A DNA stretch of 64,000 nt from Aquilaria yunnanensis (taxonomy: Eukaryota > Streptophyta > Magnoliopsida > Malvales > Thymelaeaceae): the NCBI GenBank assembly GCA_039654915.1, contig CM077597.1, positions 77,316,001 through 77,380,000 on the forward strand, read 5' to 3'. Both the position numbers and the translations under genes were made by a program. Below are positions 8,629-18,652 of this stretch, piece by piece (the stretch's first letter is position 1; each line of letters starts with the position of its first letter). The notes under the pieces are model-generated. The model did not search any database. It was not told the DNA's origin and saw only the letters and a program-made list of their open reading frames with translations.

Positions 8629-10912
8629 CTAAGGAATCTCGGCATCTCGAGAGCCACCAGTTCCTGCGTCCTTGTCCACCGCCTTCGACGCCGGAAGAGG
8701 GAAGGGCAGTTTAAGGTGCTCAATTTTGGACCAAGACCACCGAGGACCCTCAGGGATGTTTAGGGCCTCCAAAAAGGAGAGGTCCAGATCTGGGAACCTT
8801 TGCAGAACTTGATGCCGAGCAAGGCAAAAGCCGTCTTGAAAATCGACCTTTGTCATCTCGTTGGCTTTCTCCTTCTCGACCCCTAAAGCGTCAAGTTCCT
8901 TCTCCAGATCTGCGATCTCCTTCTTCAGTGCCTTCGTCTTCTTCTTCTTCGGCTCCTTCTTCAAAGACTCGACCTCGGCCTGGAGCACGGCCTTTTCAGC
9001 AAGCACCTTCGCCAGGAAAGCCTCAGACTCTGACTTCTCTTTTTGATGTGCTTCGTTTACCGAAGTCAGCTCCGCCACCTTGGAGCCAAGGTCAAAAATC
9101 TTTTCGGAGGAGTCCTTCAAAAGCTCCTCTTTTTCTTTCAAAAACTCCTCCCGAACGGCAGCAACCTCCTTTTTCGCAGCTTGGGCCATCTCTCTGTTCT
9201 TGGCGACCAAGTCAGAGCACATGGCCTTAGATTTTTCCAAGCAGTCTAAGACCGAGACTCGGAACGCCGCCTGCTTCACCGCCCGAAGTCTGAGTAGGCC
9301 AGTGTACCCCAACAGTTACAAAGAAGTTAGAACAAACTCAGTAAGACAAAAAAATGAGCCAAGAACTTAGAAGAAATCAAAAGGAAAAAACAAAGGCGTG
9401 AAGTATACCTGGGCAGCATGCTCAGAAACTCTGGCAGCAAAGGACTCATCATCCGGGCACACCTCGGAAATGGCCTTGAAGGAGGCCTCGGTGAGGATCC
9501 CCCTCGAAATTTGGTTGGCCATTAGCTGAGAGTCACCGGAGTACAAGTTCATGTCCTCCGTAAATGACCAGAAAGGCTCCCTTGGGATCTTCCCCTTCGT
9601 GATATGGGAATCCCGAAGGGCTCGTTTCCGGGCGTGCTCGACCATCCAACCCGAAGACGGTACCTCCTCTGCAGGGTGAAACAAGAAGCTTGTCAAAACA
9701 AGTAATTCTCAAAGTACAAAAAAGAAAGGCACCGCGGCTCGTCTAAAAAAATGAACTTGGCGGCACCTCAGCAACATCATCATCGGAGTCCCGGACTCCC
9801 TCGGCAGAGATCTCCTTGCCTTTGCTCTCGCGACGCTCCTCGGCAGAAGGGATGTCAGCGGCGACTTCGGTTGGCGGGACAGCAGCTGCGTCAGGCTCTT
9901 CGCGCACCTCATCGGGAATTTCCGGGGGAGGAAGAGGCGCGTCTTTCTTTGCCCGCTTTGCTGAAGATGGCCCGGCCCCAGACGATTTCCGCCTTTGGGA
10001 GACGGCCTTCTTTGTTTGCTCCCCCTTCTTGACTTGACCGAGGAAGAACACCTTGTAGTAAGTAGCGGACTCGTCGCCCATCTCTAAAAAAGAAGGAAAA
10101 TATTAGTGTGAGTCTAAGTGGTATCCATAATAAAATTTTTTTGGATAACTTACTCTCACAAAAGGCCTCGTAAGTAACCTCCTTCCGAAGGAGTTTCACC
10201 AGCCAGGAGTCTTTCCCGGCGATGGCAGGAGCCGGCATCCCGAGGTCAGTCTTATGCTCCTTCACTACCCCTAGTTCCCGAAGGACCTCTTCGATCATCA
10301 GTTTCCACATGATGGGGAAAGGGTAGAGTGAGCGTGAAGGGACCTCGGAATCCCAATTGGAGACTGCTTGGATCCGTCTGTCGAAGTCCGCGAATCTGGA
10401 TGCCAACTCAGGAGTCAGCAGCATCCTCGAGTCTACGACGTCCATCTCCAATTTACCTCGAGCCCACTTGGTCGGAACGTATGACCAGGCCTCCTCCATC
10501 TTCAGAAAGAAAAACTTTTGTTGCCACCCCCGCCAGCTGTCCTTAGTGGCGAAGGTGAACATATACTTTTTGCTTCCTGATCCCCGAGGTAGCATAAAGT
10601 AAAAGCCATCATTCGGGATTGTGTAGAGCTTATAGTACTGCAAAAAAAGAATGAAATGGGGTTCTATTTTGAAAACGCCGCACATACAAAGGAAGGCGTT
10701 AAAGTAACAGTACGAGTTCGGGGGAAGTTGATTTACGGCAATGCCATGAAATTGGCAAAAGTCACAAATCACCCTCGAGGGAGGGTACCGAAGTCTGGCC
10801 TTCAGTTGGGCGCGAAAAATGGTAACCTCATTTTGGCGGTTCATAAAACTGACCTCCTGAGGTCCAGGAAGTCTGGTGGTGGCGTAAGAAGGAAGAAAGA
10901 ACTTTTTGGTCC
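8629..10912 (-). pseudogene. Antisense gene of element B, main part, broken
   Basis: Inferred exons: exon 1 remainder 10912-10154, exon 2 10083-9757, exon 3 9668-9409 (260 nt), exon 4 9315-8629 (687 nt). Three splice junctions still look usable, but the exon 4 acceptor reads AA instead of AG (9316-9317). Exon 1 is cut by insertion of element C at 10913. Exon 4 keeps the coiled coil and the FQDGFCLARHQVLQRFPDLD motif. Exon 2 has a shorter linker than in A or C. The N-terminal piece continues on the far side of C at 22656. Confidence 0.8.
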
Positions 10913-11765
10913 TGATAGCCGAAGGACTATCTCCTCTCCCAGTGTGTACTTCCTGCCGAAAGTATGATCAGGAAGCCTCGCGTCACCCGAAAGAGACACC
11001 ATCACTGACCTCGGAAGGAACGAAGCCAAGCACCCCGAACTTGGAACTTCCGCAAGACCGCCAGGGATCACAAAGATGGTGCCAGCTCCCTCGGGGGACT
11101 GAACGGATCACCTTCGGATGCAGAGAATTAGCTATCGCAAACAGAAGGGAATCCCCCAGAAGGTGGAACCTCTGAACAAGGGAACCCCCCAAAAGAACGA
11201 GCATAACTCCCGAAGAAGGGCGACCGTGTCAAAGAACCACTTCGCCTAGAGGACCTCGGGAGTACGGCATAAGCATTTAAGGAGCCTCTGACATGCCACC
11301 CACAAACGCTACATGTCACCTCAAACGGTGATTTGACACACCGGCGCCGTCCAGGTCTTGTCACGACCTGTCTCGGTTCAAGACTCAAGGAGCCTGTCAC
11401 CGGCTACTCGCCCCCTACGCCCAGAAACTCAGAGAACATCCGACCGAACACGTGTCGTCATCTGAACGAGCTGGGCTCCTCTATAAATACCAGGGAACAG
11501 ACCCTAGCAAACGGTCCGACTCCTCCTGCTTGAGAAAATACAGGCAAGCCCACTAAAAACTCTAGTGCTTCCCCCTTACCTTCTCAGGAAACTGACTTGG
11601 GCGTCGGAGGCTCCTCCCCGGAAAAGCACCCCGGGGACCTCCTAACCCTCTTCTCTGAGCTTTTCAGGCACATTCCCTGGGAAACCTCAGCTCCAGACAC
11701 TCTCCCTCACAGGAAGTCTTCCCGGAAGTCACCATGCCTTCCAGTGAAGATGTCTCAGGGCATCA
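10913..11765 (+). repeat. 5' LTR of element C
   Basis: An 853-bp LTR from TGATAGCC to GGGCATCA. G-box CACGTG at 11449-11454, TATAAATA starting 11482, and the U5 stem TCCCCGG (11615-11621) pairing with CCGGGGA (11631-11637). It is followed by TT and a PBS at 11768-11785 (TAGCACCGTCTGTGGGAA), two changes away from the intact version in E. Confidence 0.94.
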
Positions 11766-13298
11766 TTTAGCACCGTCTGTGGGAAACCATCCTCGGGTCA
11801 CCGTCATTGAGACTCGGCGTTCTAAGGACAAGGGACTCCTGAGGTCCCAGTCCGCGCCTGAAGTCCAACCGGCCGCTAAGCAAGCCCTCCCAGGGACTTC
11901 CACGCCTGAGGAAGAGCGTCCTCTGGTCATAACCATGAGCTTTCTGCGTGACTTTCAACGTTCTGTGGTGGCTGAAATGACACAACAGATAGACCGAAGG
12001 TGGCCGCAACAAGCTCAGGCCCAAAGGCCTCCTTTGCCAGCACACCCTTGGGAAAAAAGTCCCAAACCAACCCATCGTAGTTCGGGATGCGGAGACCCAC
12101 GAGAGGAGTCTTCAATGGAAAACATGCCCCTCGAGCCACGGCTCGTGGGACAAGCAGGGTCAAGACGACCCAAAACCACACACAGGAGGAGCCAGTCACC
12201 TGAGGCGAGGTCCCCATCCCCTCAGCGCCGAACTCACTCTCCGAAGAGGCATCGACAATCTCCCCTTCCAGAAGAAGAACCTAGCGCCACGATCCTTATG
12301 GAGAAGATATTGGCGAGGTTGGACAGAGTGGAGAAACAGGTGGCCCGCAAACCCGTTTGGGCTAGGCTGTCTGGAACCTTTTGTGGGGATGAGTCCCCAT
12401 TCACCCAAGATGTAGTTGAGGCAGCCATGCCAGGTGACTTAAGAGTACCTCGGCTGGAAACTTATGATGGCCGTACTGATCCACAGGCCCATCTGACCAA
12501 GTACAGACGCAGCATGATGATGCACGGTGCTGACGACGCTACCTTGTGCAAGTGTTTCGAGGTCACTCTCACTGGGCTAGCAACAGCCTGGTATAATTCA
12601 TTGGCCTCAGGAACCAACACGGAGTTCCAGGAGTTATCCACAGCCTTCACGCAACAGTTTGTCGGAATTCAGGCAACGGCGAAGATGCCGGTTCAGATGT
12701 TTGACATAGCGCAAAGAATTGGAGAGACCATCCGCGACTATGTCGAGAGATTTAACACAGAGGCTTTGAGTGTCCTAGACTTTCGGCCTGAAGTACGCAT
12801 CCTCGCGATGACACGGGGTCTTCGGAGGGACTCACAGCTGTTTTAGGAATTCTCCAAGGACCCCCTGGACACGCTGGGTGAATTTTACCGAAAGGCCAAA
12901 CAGAACATGACAGCCGAAGAACTGAGAATGGGTGGACCGAAGTCCGATCACACCCGGGCCGAAGGGTCCAACCAGCACACCCGGTATCCCACCGAACAGG
13001 CAGGCCGACCTCGGAGAACGAGAGGAAGGAAACTCCCCATTTTCACACCCCTGAACACCACAAGGACCAACATCCTCATGACAATGGAAAGGTAGGGAAC
13101 TCAGGTTCAGCGGCCACGGGCCATGACCGCCGACAACAAAAAGAATATGAAGAAGTTGTGCCAGTTTCATTGTGACCACGGCCATGACACCGAAGACTGC
13201 TTCCAATTGAAAAAGTATATAGATTCGCTGATAAAACAGGGCCAACTTCGGCGTTATCTGCGCATGCCTTCCCCGAAAGGGAGAAAAGAGGAGGAAGG
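11734..13298 (+). pseudogene. gag of element C, interrupted by a solo LTR
   Basis: The ATG at 11734 lies in the last bases of the LTR and the frame runs through the PBS (GHHLAPSVG) into gag for 370 codons. A TAG at 12844 replaces a conserved tyrosine, and a second TAG at 13093 replaces glutamine. Conserved gag core motifs (YDGRTDPQAHLTKY, CKCFEVTLTG, ETIRDYVERFN) are present. The zinc-binding motif CQFHCDHGHDTEDC (C-x2-H-x4-H-x4-C) is at about 13160-13201. The frame is broken at 13299 by the inserted solo LTR and continues at 14272. Confidence 0.88.
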
Positions 13299-14271
13299 TG
13301 ATAGCCAAAGGCTATCGCCTCCTCGGTAGTAACTCCCTGCCAGAATATTGGCCGAGGAGTCTGACGTCACCCAAGAGAGGATCTTTTCACTGACCTCGGA
13401 AGGTGCGAAGTCAAACACTATGAGCTCGAGACTTTGGTTAGCTCGTCAGGAATTTCGAGGACAACACCGTCTCCATCAAGGGGCCAAACTGACCGTCTTC
13501 GGGTAAGAGAGCCATCTCTCTGAAGCAAGAAAGAATCTCCCCGAAGGCAGAGGCCCCGAAGAGGATCTTCCCCGAACAAGAAACACCTGAACAAGGGAAT
13601 CCCCGAACTATGGGTGTGAGTCCCGAAGAAGGTGTTCATCAAGGGAACTCCCAGAACTATGGGATAGATCCCGAAGGAGGTGCTCGCACCGAAGGACGGA
13701 TAGAATCCGAAGAGGGTGCACGCACCGAAGGGCGACCTCGCCCAGGGGACCTCGGGAGTACGGTATGAGCATTTAAGGAGCCTCTGACATGTCGCCCACA
13801 AGCCCTACACGTCACATCAGAATGGCGAACTGACACGCCGCAGCCGCCCTAGTCCTGACCCAACCTGTCTGGGTCCAGGGCTAAAGGAGGCTGCAAACGG
13901 CTGCCTGTCCCCTAGGTCCAAAAGCACAGATCAAATCCGACCGAACACGTGTCATGATCTGAACGGACCATCTACTCCTATAAATACTAGGAAAGGGGAC
14001 TGGGCAAAGGATGGGCATTTTTCCTCCCTCTGAGAAAACACAGAACAGGCAAGACACTTGATCCCTTAGTGTTCTTCCTCCACTTTCACTCAGAAAACTG
14101 ACTTGGGCGTCGGAGGGTCCTCCCCGGAAAAGCAAACCGGGGACCTCCTAACCTCTTCTTTGAGCTTTTCAGGCACACTCAGCTGGGAAACCAGAGCTCC
14201 AGGCGCTCGCCTCCTCAGGAAGTCTCTCCACCTGTCAACATGACAGCAAACGAAGATGCCTTGGGGCATCA
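13299..14271 (+). mobile_element. Solo LTR inserted in gag of element C
   Basis: A 973-bp LTR from TGATAGCC to GGGCATCA with no internal sequence, flanked by a perfect 5-bp duplication GAAGG (13294-13298 and 14272-14276). Gag sequence is continuous across it. G-box at 13947-13952, TATAAATA at 13979-13986, perfect U5 stem 14121-14127 with 14137-14143. It closely resembles the LTR of element A, so it derives from a full element of that subfamily by LTR-LTR recombination. Confidence 0.95.
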
Positions 14272-15146
14272 GAAGGGAAGGCAGAAGATGAGGACTACGA
14301 CTCCGACAGGTGGAGAAACCGAAGTCCGAAAAGGCGCCCCCACCTCCAGCGGGAATCATACAAACAATTACGACGGGACTGCCATCCTCGAAAAGAAAGA
14401 GGAAGGCCAGAGAAATAGCAGTCATGGAGTATGAAAGTCCAACAAAAAAGCTAACCCGAAAGGATGGTTCCGCCGTCATTTTTCCCCATGACGACCCATT
14501 ATTGATCATGGTGAGAGTAGGAAACTGGGACGTCAAGAGAGTGCTGCTTGACGACGGATCAAATGCCGACGTCCTGTTTTCACACTTGCTGCCGAGGTTG
14601 GGTGTATCTAGCAGCAACCTCAAGCCCGTCACCTCGCCTACCTTCGGGGTAGGTCCGCTCGAACTACCCGTCCTTGGATGGATCGATCTCCCTTTGATGC
14701 TAAAAGGGACTTCGGTGATTGGGACAGCAGAGTTGTATGCCTCCACAATGGCAAGGTTCATCGTTACGGATGTCCCTTCATCGTACAACGCCATCCTTGG
14801 AAGACAGACACAGGGAAACCTGCATATTTGCCCTGATGTCAAGTACTTAACCGTCACTTTCGCCGCCAAGGATGGAGATGCGGAAATCTTCATAGATCAA
14901 GGCGAAGTAAGGAAGGTGTTCATCAAAACACGAAAGGCTCCAGCAAACAACTTCGTGCAAGCTGTGGAAGCAAAAGCACCAAAAAAGGGCGAGGCAGAGA
15001 ATCCCGCGAAGGCGGAAATGGAAGAAGTAGAACTTGTCCTAGGCCAAAATACCCGAATAGGGAAAAACTAGGCCAAAGGTGACAAGGAAAAACTTGTATC
15101 TTTTCTACTGACAAATAAAGATCTGTTTGCCTACTCGTCGAAAGAC
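14272..15146 (+). pseudogene. gag end and protease of element C
   Basis: After the solo LTR the gag tail (YDSDR, KAPPPPAGI) leads into the aspartic protease. The main frame is open at 14310-15071 (253 aa). The protease active site is LLDDGSNADVLF, the DDGS variant of the D-S/T-G triad common in this clade. It is followed by LGRQTQGNLH and a linker of Lys and Glu residues. A TAG at 15069-15071 separates it from RT by a few codons, where D reads leucine. Confidence 0.85.
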
Positions 15147-18100
15147 ATGCCAGGGGTAAACCTTGACATAATTCAACATAGCCTCAAAGTAAGTCTGGGT
15201 GCAAAGCCTGTCCAGCAAAAGAAGCGAGGCATCTCAGTTCATAAAAGTAACTTTGTCAAAACCAAAGTCCAACGACTGTTAGAAGCCGATGTCATCAGGG
15301 GGGTCAAGTACCCTGAATGGTTAAGCAATGTGGTAGTTGCCACAAAAGAAGGAAGCGGCAAACTCCGGATGTGCATCGACTTCAGAAACTTGAACGATGT
15401 TTGCCCGAAAGATTCATATCCTCTCCCACCGATAGACCAATTGGTAGACTCAACTACCGAATACGGGCTCCTAAATTTTTTAGACGCCTTCAGTGGGTAT
15501 CATCAAATAAGGATTGACCCTGAAGATGAAGAAAAAATCGCCTTCATCACCGAGGGAGGAACATACTGCTACATCAGGATGCCCTTCGGGCTAAAAAACG
15601 CAGGGGCCACCTACCAGAGGTTGATGAGCAAGGTCTTCAGCGACCAAATAGGGAGAAACATGGAAGTATATGTGGACGACATGATAGTCAAAAGCAAACT
15701 GCCTGGCGACCACGTCGCAGATCTAAAGGAAACTTTCCACCAGCTCAGAACCTTCGGGATCCGCCTTAATCCCGAAAAGTGCATCTTCGGAGTGACCTCG
15801 GGAAAGTTCCTTGGGTACATGGTATCAGAAAGAGGCATTGATGCCAACCCAGAAAAAATTAAGGCTCTACTCAAGTTCCGAACTCCTGCCACAATAAAAA
15901 ATGTGCAGAGGCTCACTGGAAGGATAACCTCCCTCAGCAGGTTTATTTCCAGATATGGAGACCGGTGTCGACCATTCTTCAAAGTCCTCACTAAGGCAGC
16001 AAAAAAGGAGGACAACCTTGGGAGTAATGACCATCCTTGGGGTGAAGACTGCCAAAAGGCATGGGAGGAACTCAAAATCTACTTAGCCGGTCTGCCCACT
16101 TTGCGGCAACCTCGCGAGGGAGAGCCCCTCGTGTTATACCTAGCCATCATAGAAAAAGCCGTAACCTCGGTCCTTGTGAAAGAAGAGGGGGCGAAGCAAT
16201 GGCCAGTCTACTACGTAAGCAAGTCCCTGCATGGCACCGAAGTCAGGTACCCTCTGTTGCAAAAAGCTATATATGCCTTGGTGCTAGAGGGAAGAAGGCT
16301 GCGACCATATTTTCAGGCTCACCCTATCATCGTCCGAAGCAGTCTACCTCTGCGCGATGTCATGAGAAAAGTTGATCATTCGGGAAGGCTTTCCAAATGG
16401 TGCATAGAGCTTGGCAAACACGACATCACTTATGAACCTCAAAAGGCCATTAAAGCTCAAGCTCTGGCAGACTTCATTGCCGAAGTACCCACCACCGAAG
16501 ATAGCCATCCAGATCCAAGCGAAGGTGAGCCAGAGTGGACTTTGTACGTTGACGGAGCCTCGTGGTCCGAACACCAGGGAGCTGGGGTAATTATTAGAGG
16601 TCCCGAAGGCCTTGAAGTAATGAAGGCTATTAAGTTCAGCTTTAACGTCACCAACAATGTGGCTGAATATGAAGCCCTCGTAGCAGGACTGGGCCTAGCC
16701 AGAAGAATTGGGGTGCGAAATCTAAAAGCCCACAGCGATTCCCAGCTAGTAGTTCGGCAAATGGCAGGAGACTATGGGGCGAATGACCCAATCTTGGCAA
16801 AATGTCACGAACTGGTGACAAAGCTCATTCGAGAGTTCGACACCATACGGATCGAAAACGTACCTCGACGGGATAACACCGAAGCAGACTGCTTGTCGAA
16901 GTCAAAAACATACACCGAGGTACTAAGCCGCCCAAGCATTGAAGTACTGAGCATAGTAACTTTGGAAAAAGGCTGGAAAGACCCGATAAAAAGGTATCTT
17001 GCGAACAACGCGCTCCCCGAAGACCCCATCGAGGCTGTAAAAGTGCGAAGACGCTCCGGGCGATTCTTCCTAAAAGGTGAAGAACTGTATCGGCAGGGAT
17101 ATGCAAATCCTTTACAGAGGTGTGTTGGCGAAGAGGATACTGAAATGATCCTCGAAGAAGTCCACGAAGGCGCTTGTGGTTCACACATTGGAACCGACGC
17201 CTTGGCGGCAGTAATACTGCGCCAAGGATACTTTTGGCCTACCCTAAGAAAGTACGCTAGGCAGTTCGTCCGAAAATGTGGTAACTGCCAAAAACACGCA
17301 AATATCCAGAGGACACCCTCGGAAATGGTGACTTCGGCTGACTATCCCTGGCCCTTCGCAGTCTGGGGCATAGACCTCATAGGACCACTCCCAACAGCGC
17401 CTGGAGGCGTGAAATTTTGTGTAGTAGCAGTAGACTATTTCTCCAAATGGGTCGAGGCGGAACCGTTAGCTACTATCTCGGCAAAAGAAGTGCAGAAGTT
17501 CGTATGGAAGAACATCGTATGCAGATTTGGCATACCAAGGGTACTAGTAGCTGATAATGGATCCCAGTTTATAGACAAAGGGTTCCAGGAATTTATCAGT
17601 GACCTCGGAACAAAAATGCACTTCGCCCCAGTAGCTCACCCCCAAAGCAATGGGCAGGTAGAAGTATCTAATAGGACCATAAAAGATGGTTTGAAAAAGA
17701 GGCTGGGGGAAGCAAAAGGGAAATGGCCAGGAAAGCTCCAAAGTGTACTGTGGAGCTACCGAAGAACACCCCGAAGAGCAACAGGGGAAACGCCTTTTTC
17801 ACTCATTTTTGGTACAGAGGCCATCATCCCAATCGAGGTAGTGCAACCATCAATCCGAGTACAAGTTTTTGATGAAAGTAGAAATGACCTCGACCTAAGA
17901 ACCAAGCTCGACCTCCTCGGCGAACACAGAGAAATAGCGGAGCTGAGAAGAAAAGCTTTTCAGCAGAGAGTGGCCACGGCTATAAACTTGCGTGCCGGGC
18001 CAAAAGGAATAAAGAAAGGAGACCTCGTTCTTCGAAAGGCTGAATTTGCACCTCGTAGGCCATCCCACGGGGTATTTTGCGCGAACTGGGAAGGTCTTTA

Positions 18101-18209
18101 TTTGATCCTTGCCGAAGTACGAAAAAGGGTGTACAAGCTCGGCGATTTCGAAGGTATAGAATTAAAAAATACGTGGCATTCGGACTCCTTGAGAAAATTC
18201 TATACTTAG
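15147..18209 (+). CDS. Reverse transcriptase - RNase H - aRNase H - integrase of element C
   Basis: An open frame of 1020 codons, the longest sense pol piece in the window after that of D. The ATG is internal; the frame is open from 15072. RT has the YVDD box at 15669-15680 (residues about 175-178). The first RNase H follows (residues about 320-440). A second, archaeal-type RNase H has YVDGASWS, EYEAL, AHSDSQ and NTEAD (about 455-590). Integrase has an HHCC zinc domain (HIGTD ... CGNCQKH) and catalytic D-D-E in WGIDLIG, VADNGSQF and VEVSNRT. It ends KNTWHSDSLRKFYT. The dual RNase H places it in the Tat clade. Upstream stops in gag and protease mean it could not be expressed as a normal polyprotein. 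Confidence 0.93.
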   Translation: MPGVNLDIIQHSLKVSLGAKPVQQKKRGISVHKSNFVKTKVQRLLEADVIRGVKYPEWLSNVVVATKEGSGKLRMCIDFRNLNDVCPKDSYPLPPIDQLVDSTTEYGLLNFLDAFSGYHQIRIDPEDEEKIAFITEGGTYCYIRMPFGLKNAGATYQRLMSKVFSDQIGRNMEVYVDDMIVKSKLPGDHVADLKETFHQLRTFGIRLNPEKCIFGVTSGKFLGYMVSERGIDANPEKIKALLKFRTPATIKNVQRLTGRITSLSRFISRYGDRCRPFFKVLTKAAKKEDNLGSNDHPWGEDCQKAWEELKIYLAGLPTLRQPREGEPLVLYLAIIEKAVTSVLVKEEGAKQWPVYYVSKSLHGTEVRYPLLQKAIYALVLEGRRLRPYFQAHPIIVRSSLPLRDVMRKVDHSGRLSKWCIELGKHDITYEPQKAIKAQALADFIAEVPTTEDSHPDPSEGEPEWTLYVDGASWSEHQGAGVIIRGPEGLEVMKAIKFSFNVTNNVAEYEALVAGLGLARRIGVRNLKAHSDSQLVVRQMAGDYGANDPILAKCHELVTKLIREFDTIRIENVPRRDNTEADCLSKSKTYTEVLSRPSIEVLSIVTLEKGWKDPIKRYLANNALPEDPIEAVKVRRRSGRFFLKGEELYRQGYANPLQRCVGEEDTEMILEEVHEGACGSHIGTDALAAVILRQGYFWPTLRKYARQFVRKCGNCQKHANIQRTPSEMVTSADYPWPFAVWGIDLIGPLPTAPGGVKFCVVAVDYFSKWVEAEPLATISAKEVQKFVWKNIVCRFGIPRVLVADNGSQFIDKGFQEFISDLGTKMHFAPVAHPQSNGQVEVSNRTIKDGLKKRLGEAKGKWPGKLQSVLWSYRRTPRRATGETPFSLIFGTEAIIPIEVVQPSIRVQVFDESRNDLDLRTKLDLLGEHREIAELRRKAFQQRVATAINLRAGPKGIKKGDLVLRKAEFAPRRPSHGVFCANWEGLYLILAEVRKRVYKLGDFEGIELKNTWHSDSLRKFYT

Positions 18210-18652
18210 GATCTCGGTGAAGAAGATTGTGCTGTACAAGTTAGAAAAATTCTCTAAGTACGAAAGTTTCTTAGCCAAAAAGTCTTAAGCATAAGAGGTG
18301 CAAAATTCCGCAAAAGTGGCCAACCAGATAAGGTTTTTCGAAGTCTCTTGGGCGAACGTGTTCGGGACAATGGAGAAAACCTGGCAAAAGACTTAGCCAA
18401 AATTCTTGGGTATAAGTTGCACAAGTGAAGATTTCGCGAAGAAGGTCGCCATGCTAAGCGCAGATAAGGTTTTCCGAAGTCTCTTGAGCGAATGAGTTCG
18501 GGAGAAAGGGAAACGAAAAATCTCGCAAAGATACTTAGCCAAAGTTTCTAAAAAAGTCTTTTATTAAGATAAATTTGCTTACAAAGAAGGAAGATTGCCA
18601 GAAGAAGAAGTACAAAAGAGAAGGAAAATAAGGCAAAGGGCCCTAGAACAAA
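18210..18652. repeat. Spacer between pol and antisense gene of element C, about two degenerate palindrome units
   Basis: There is no ORF in this 443-bp spacer. Units occur around 18340-18370 (CGAACGTGTTCGGGAC) and 18470-18505 (CGAATGAGTTCGGGAG), each preceded by CCGAAGTCTCTTG-type sequence. A minus-strand AATAAA at 18560-18565 lies about 90 bp beyond the antisense gene stop and could serve as its poly(A) signal. Confidence 0.6.

Noticed and set aside
16344..17188. ORFs of 60-130 codons antisense to the element C pol frame
   Set aside because: They overlap a conserved sense frame with catalytic motifs, differ between copies and have no recognisable domain. They are shadow ORFs.
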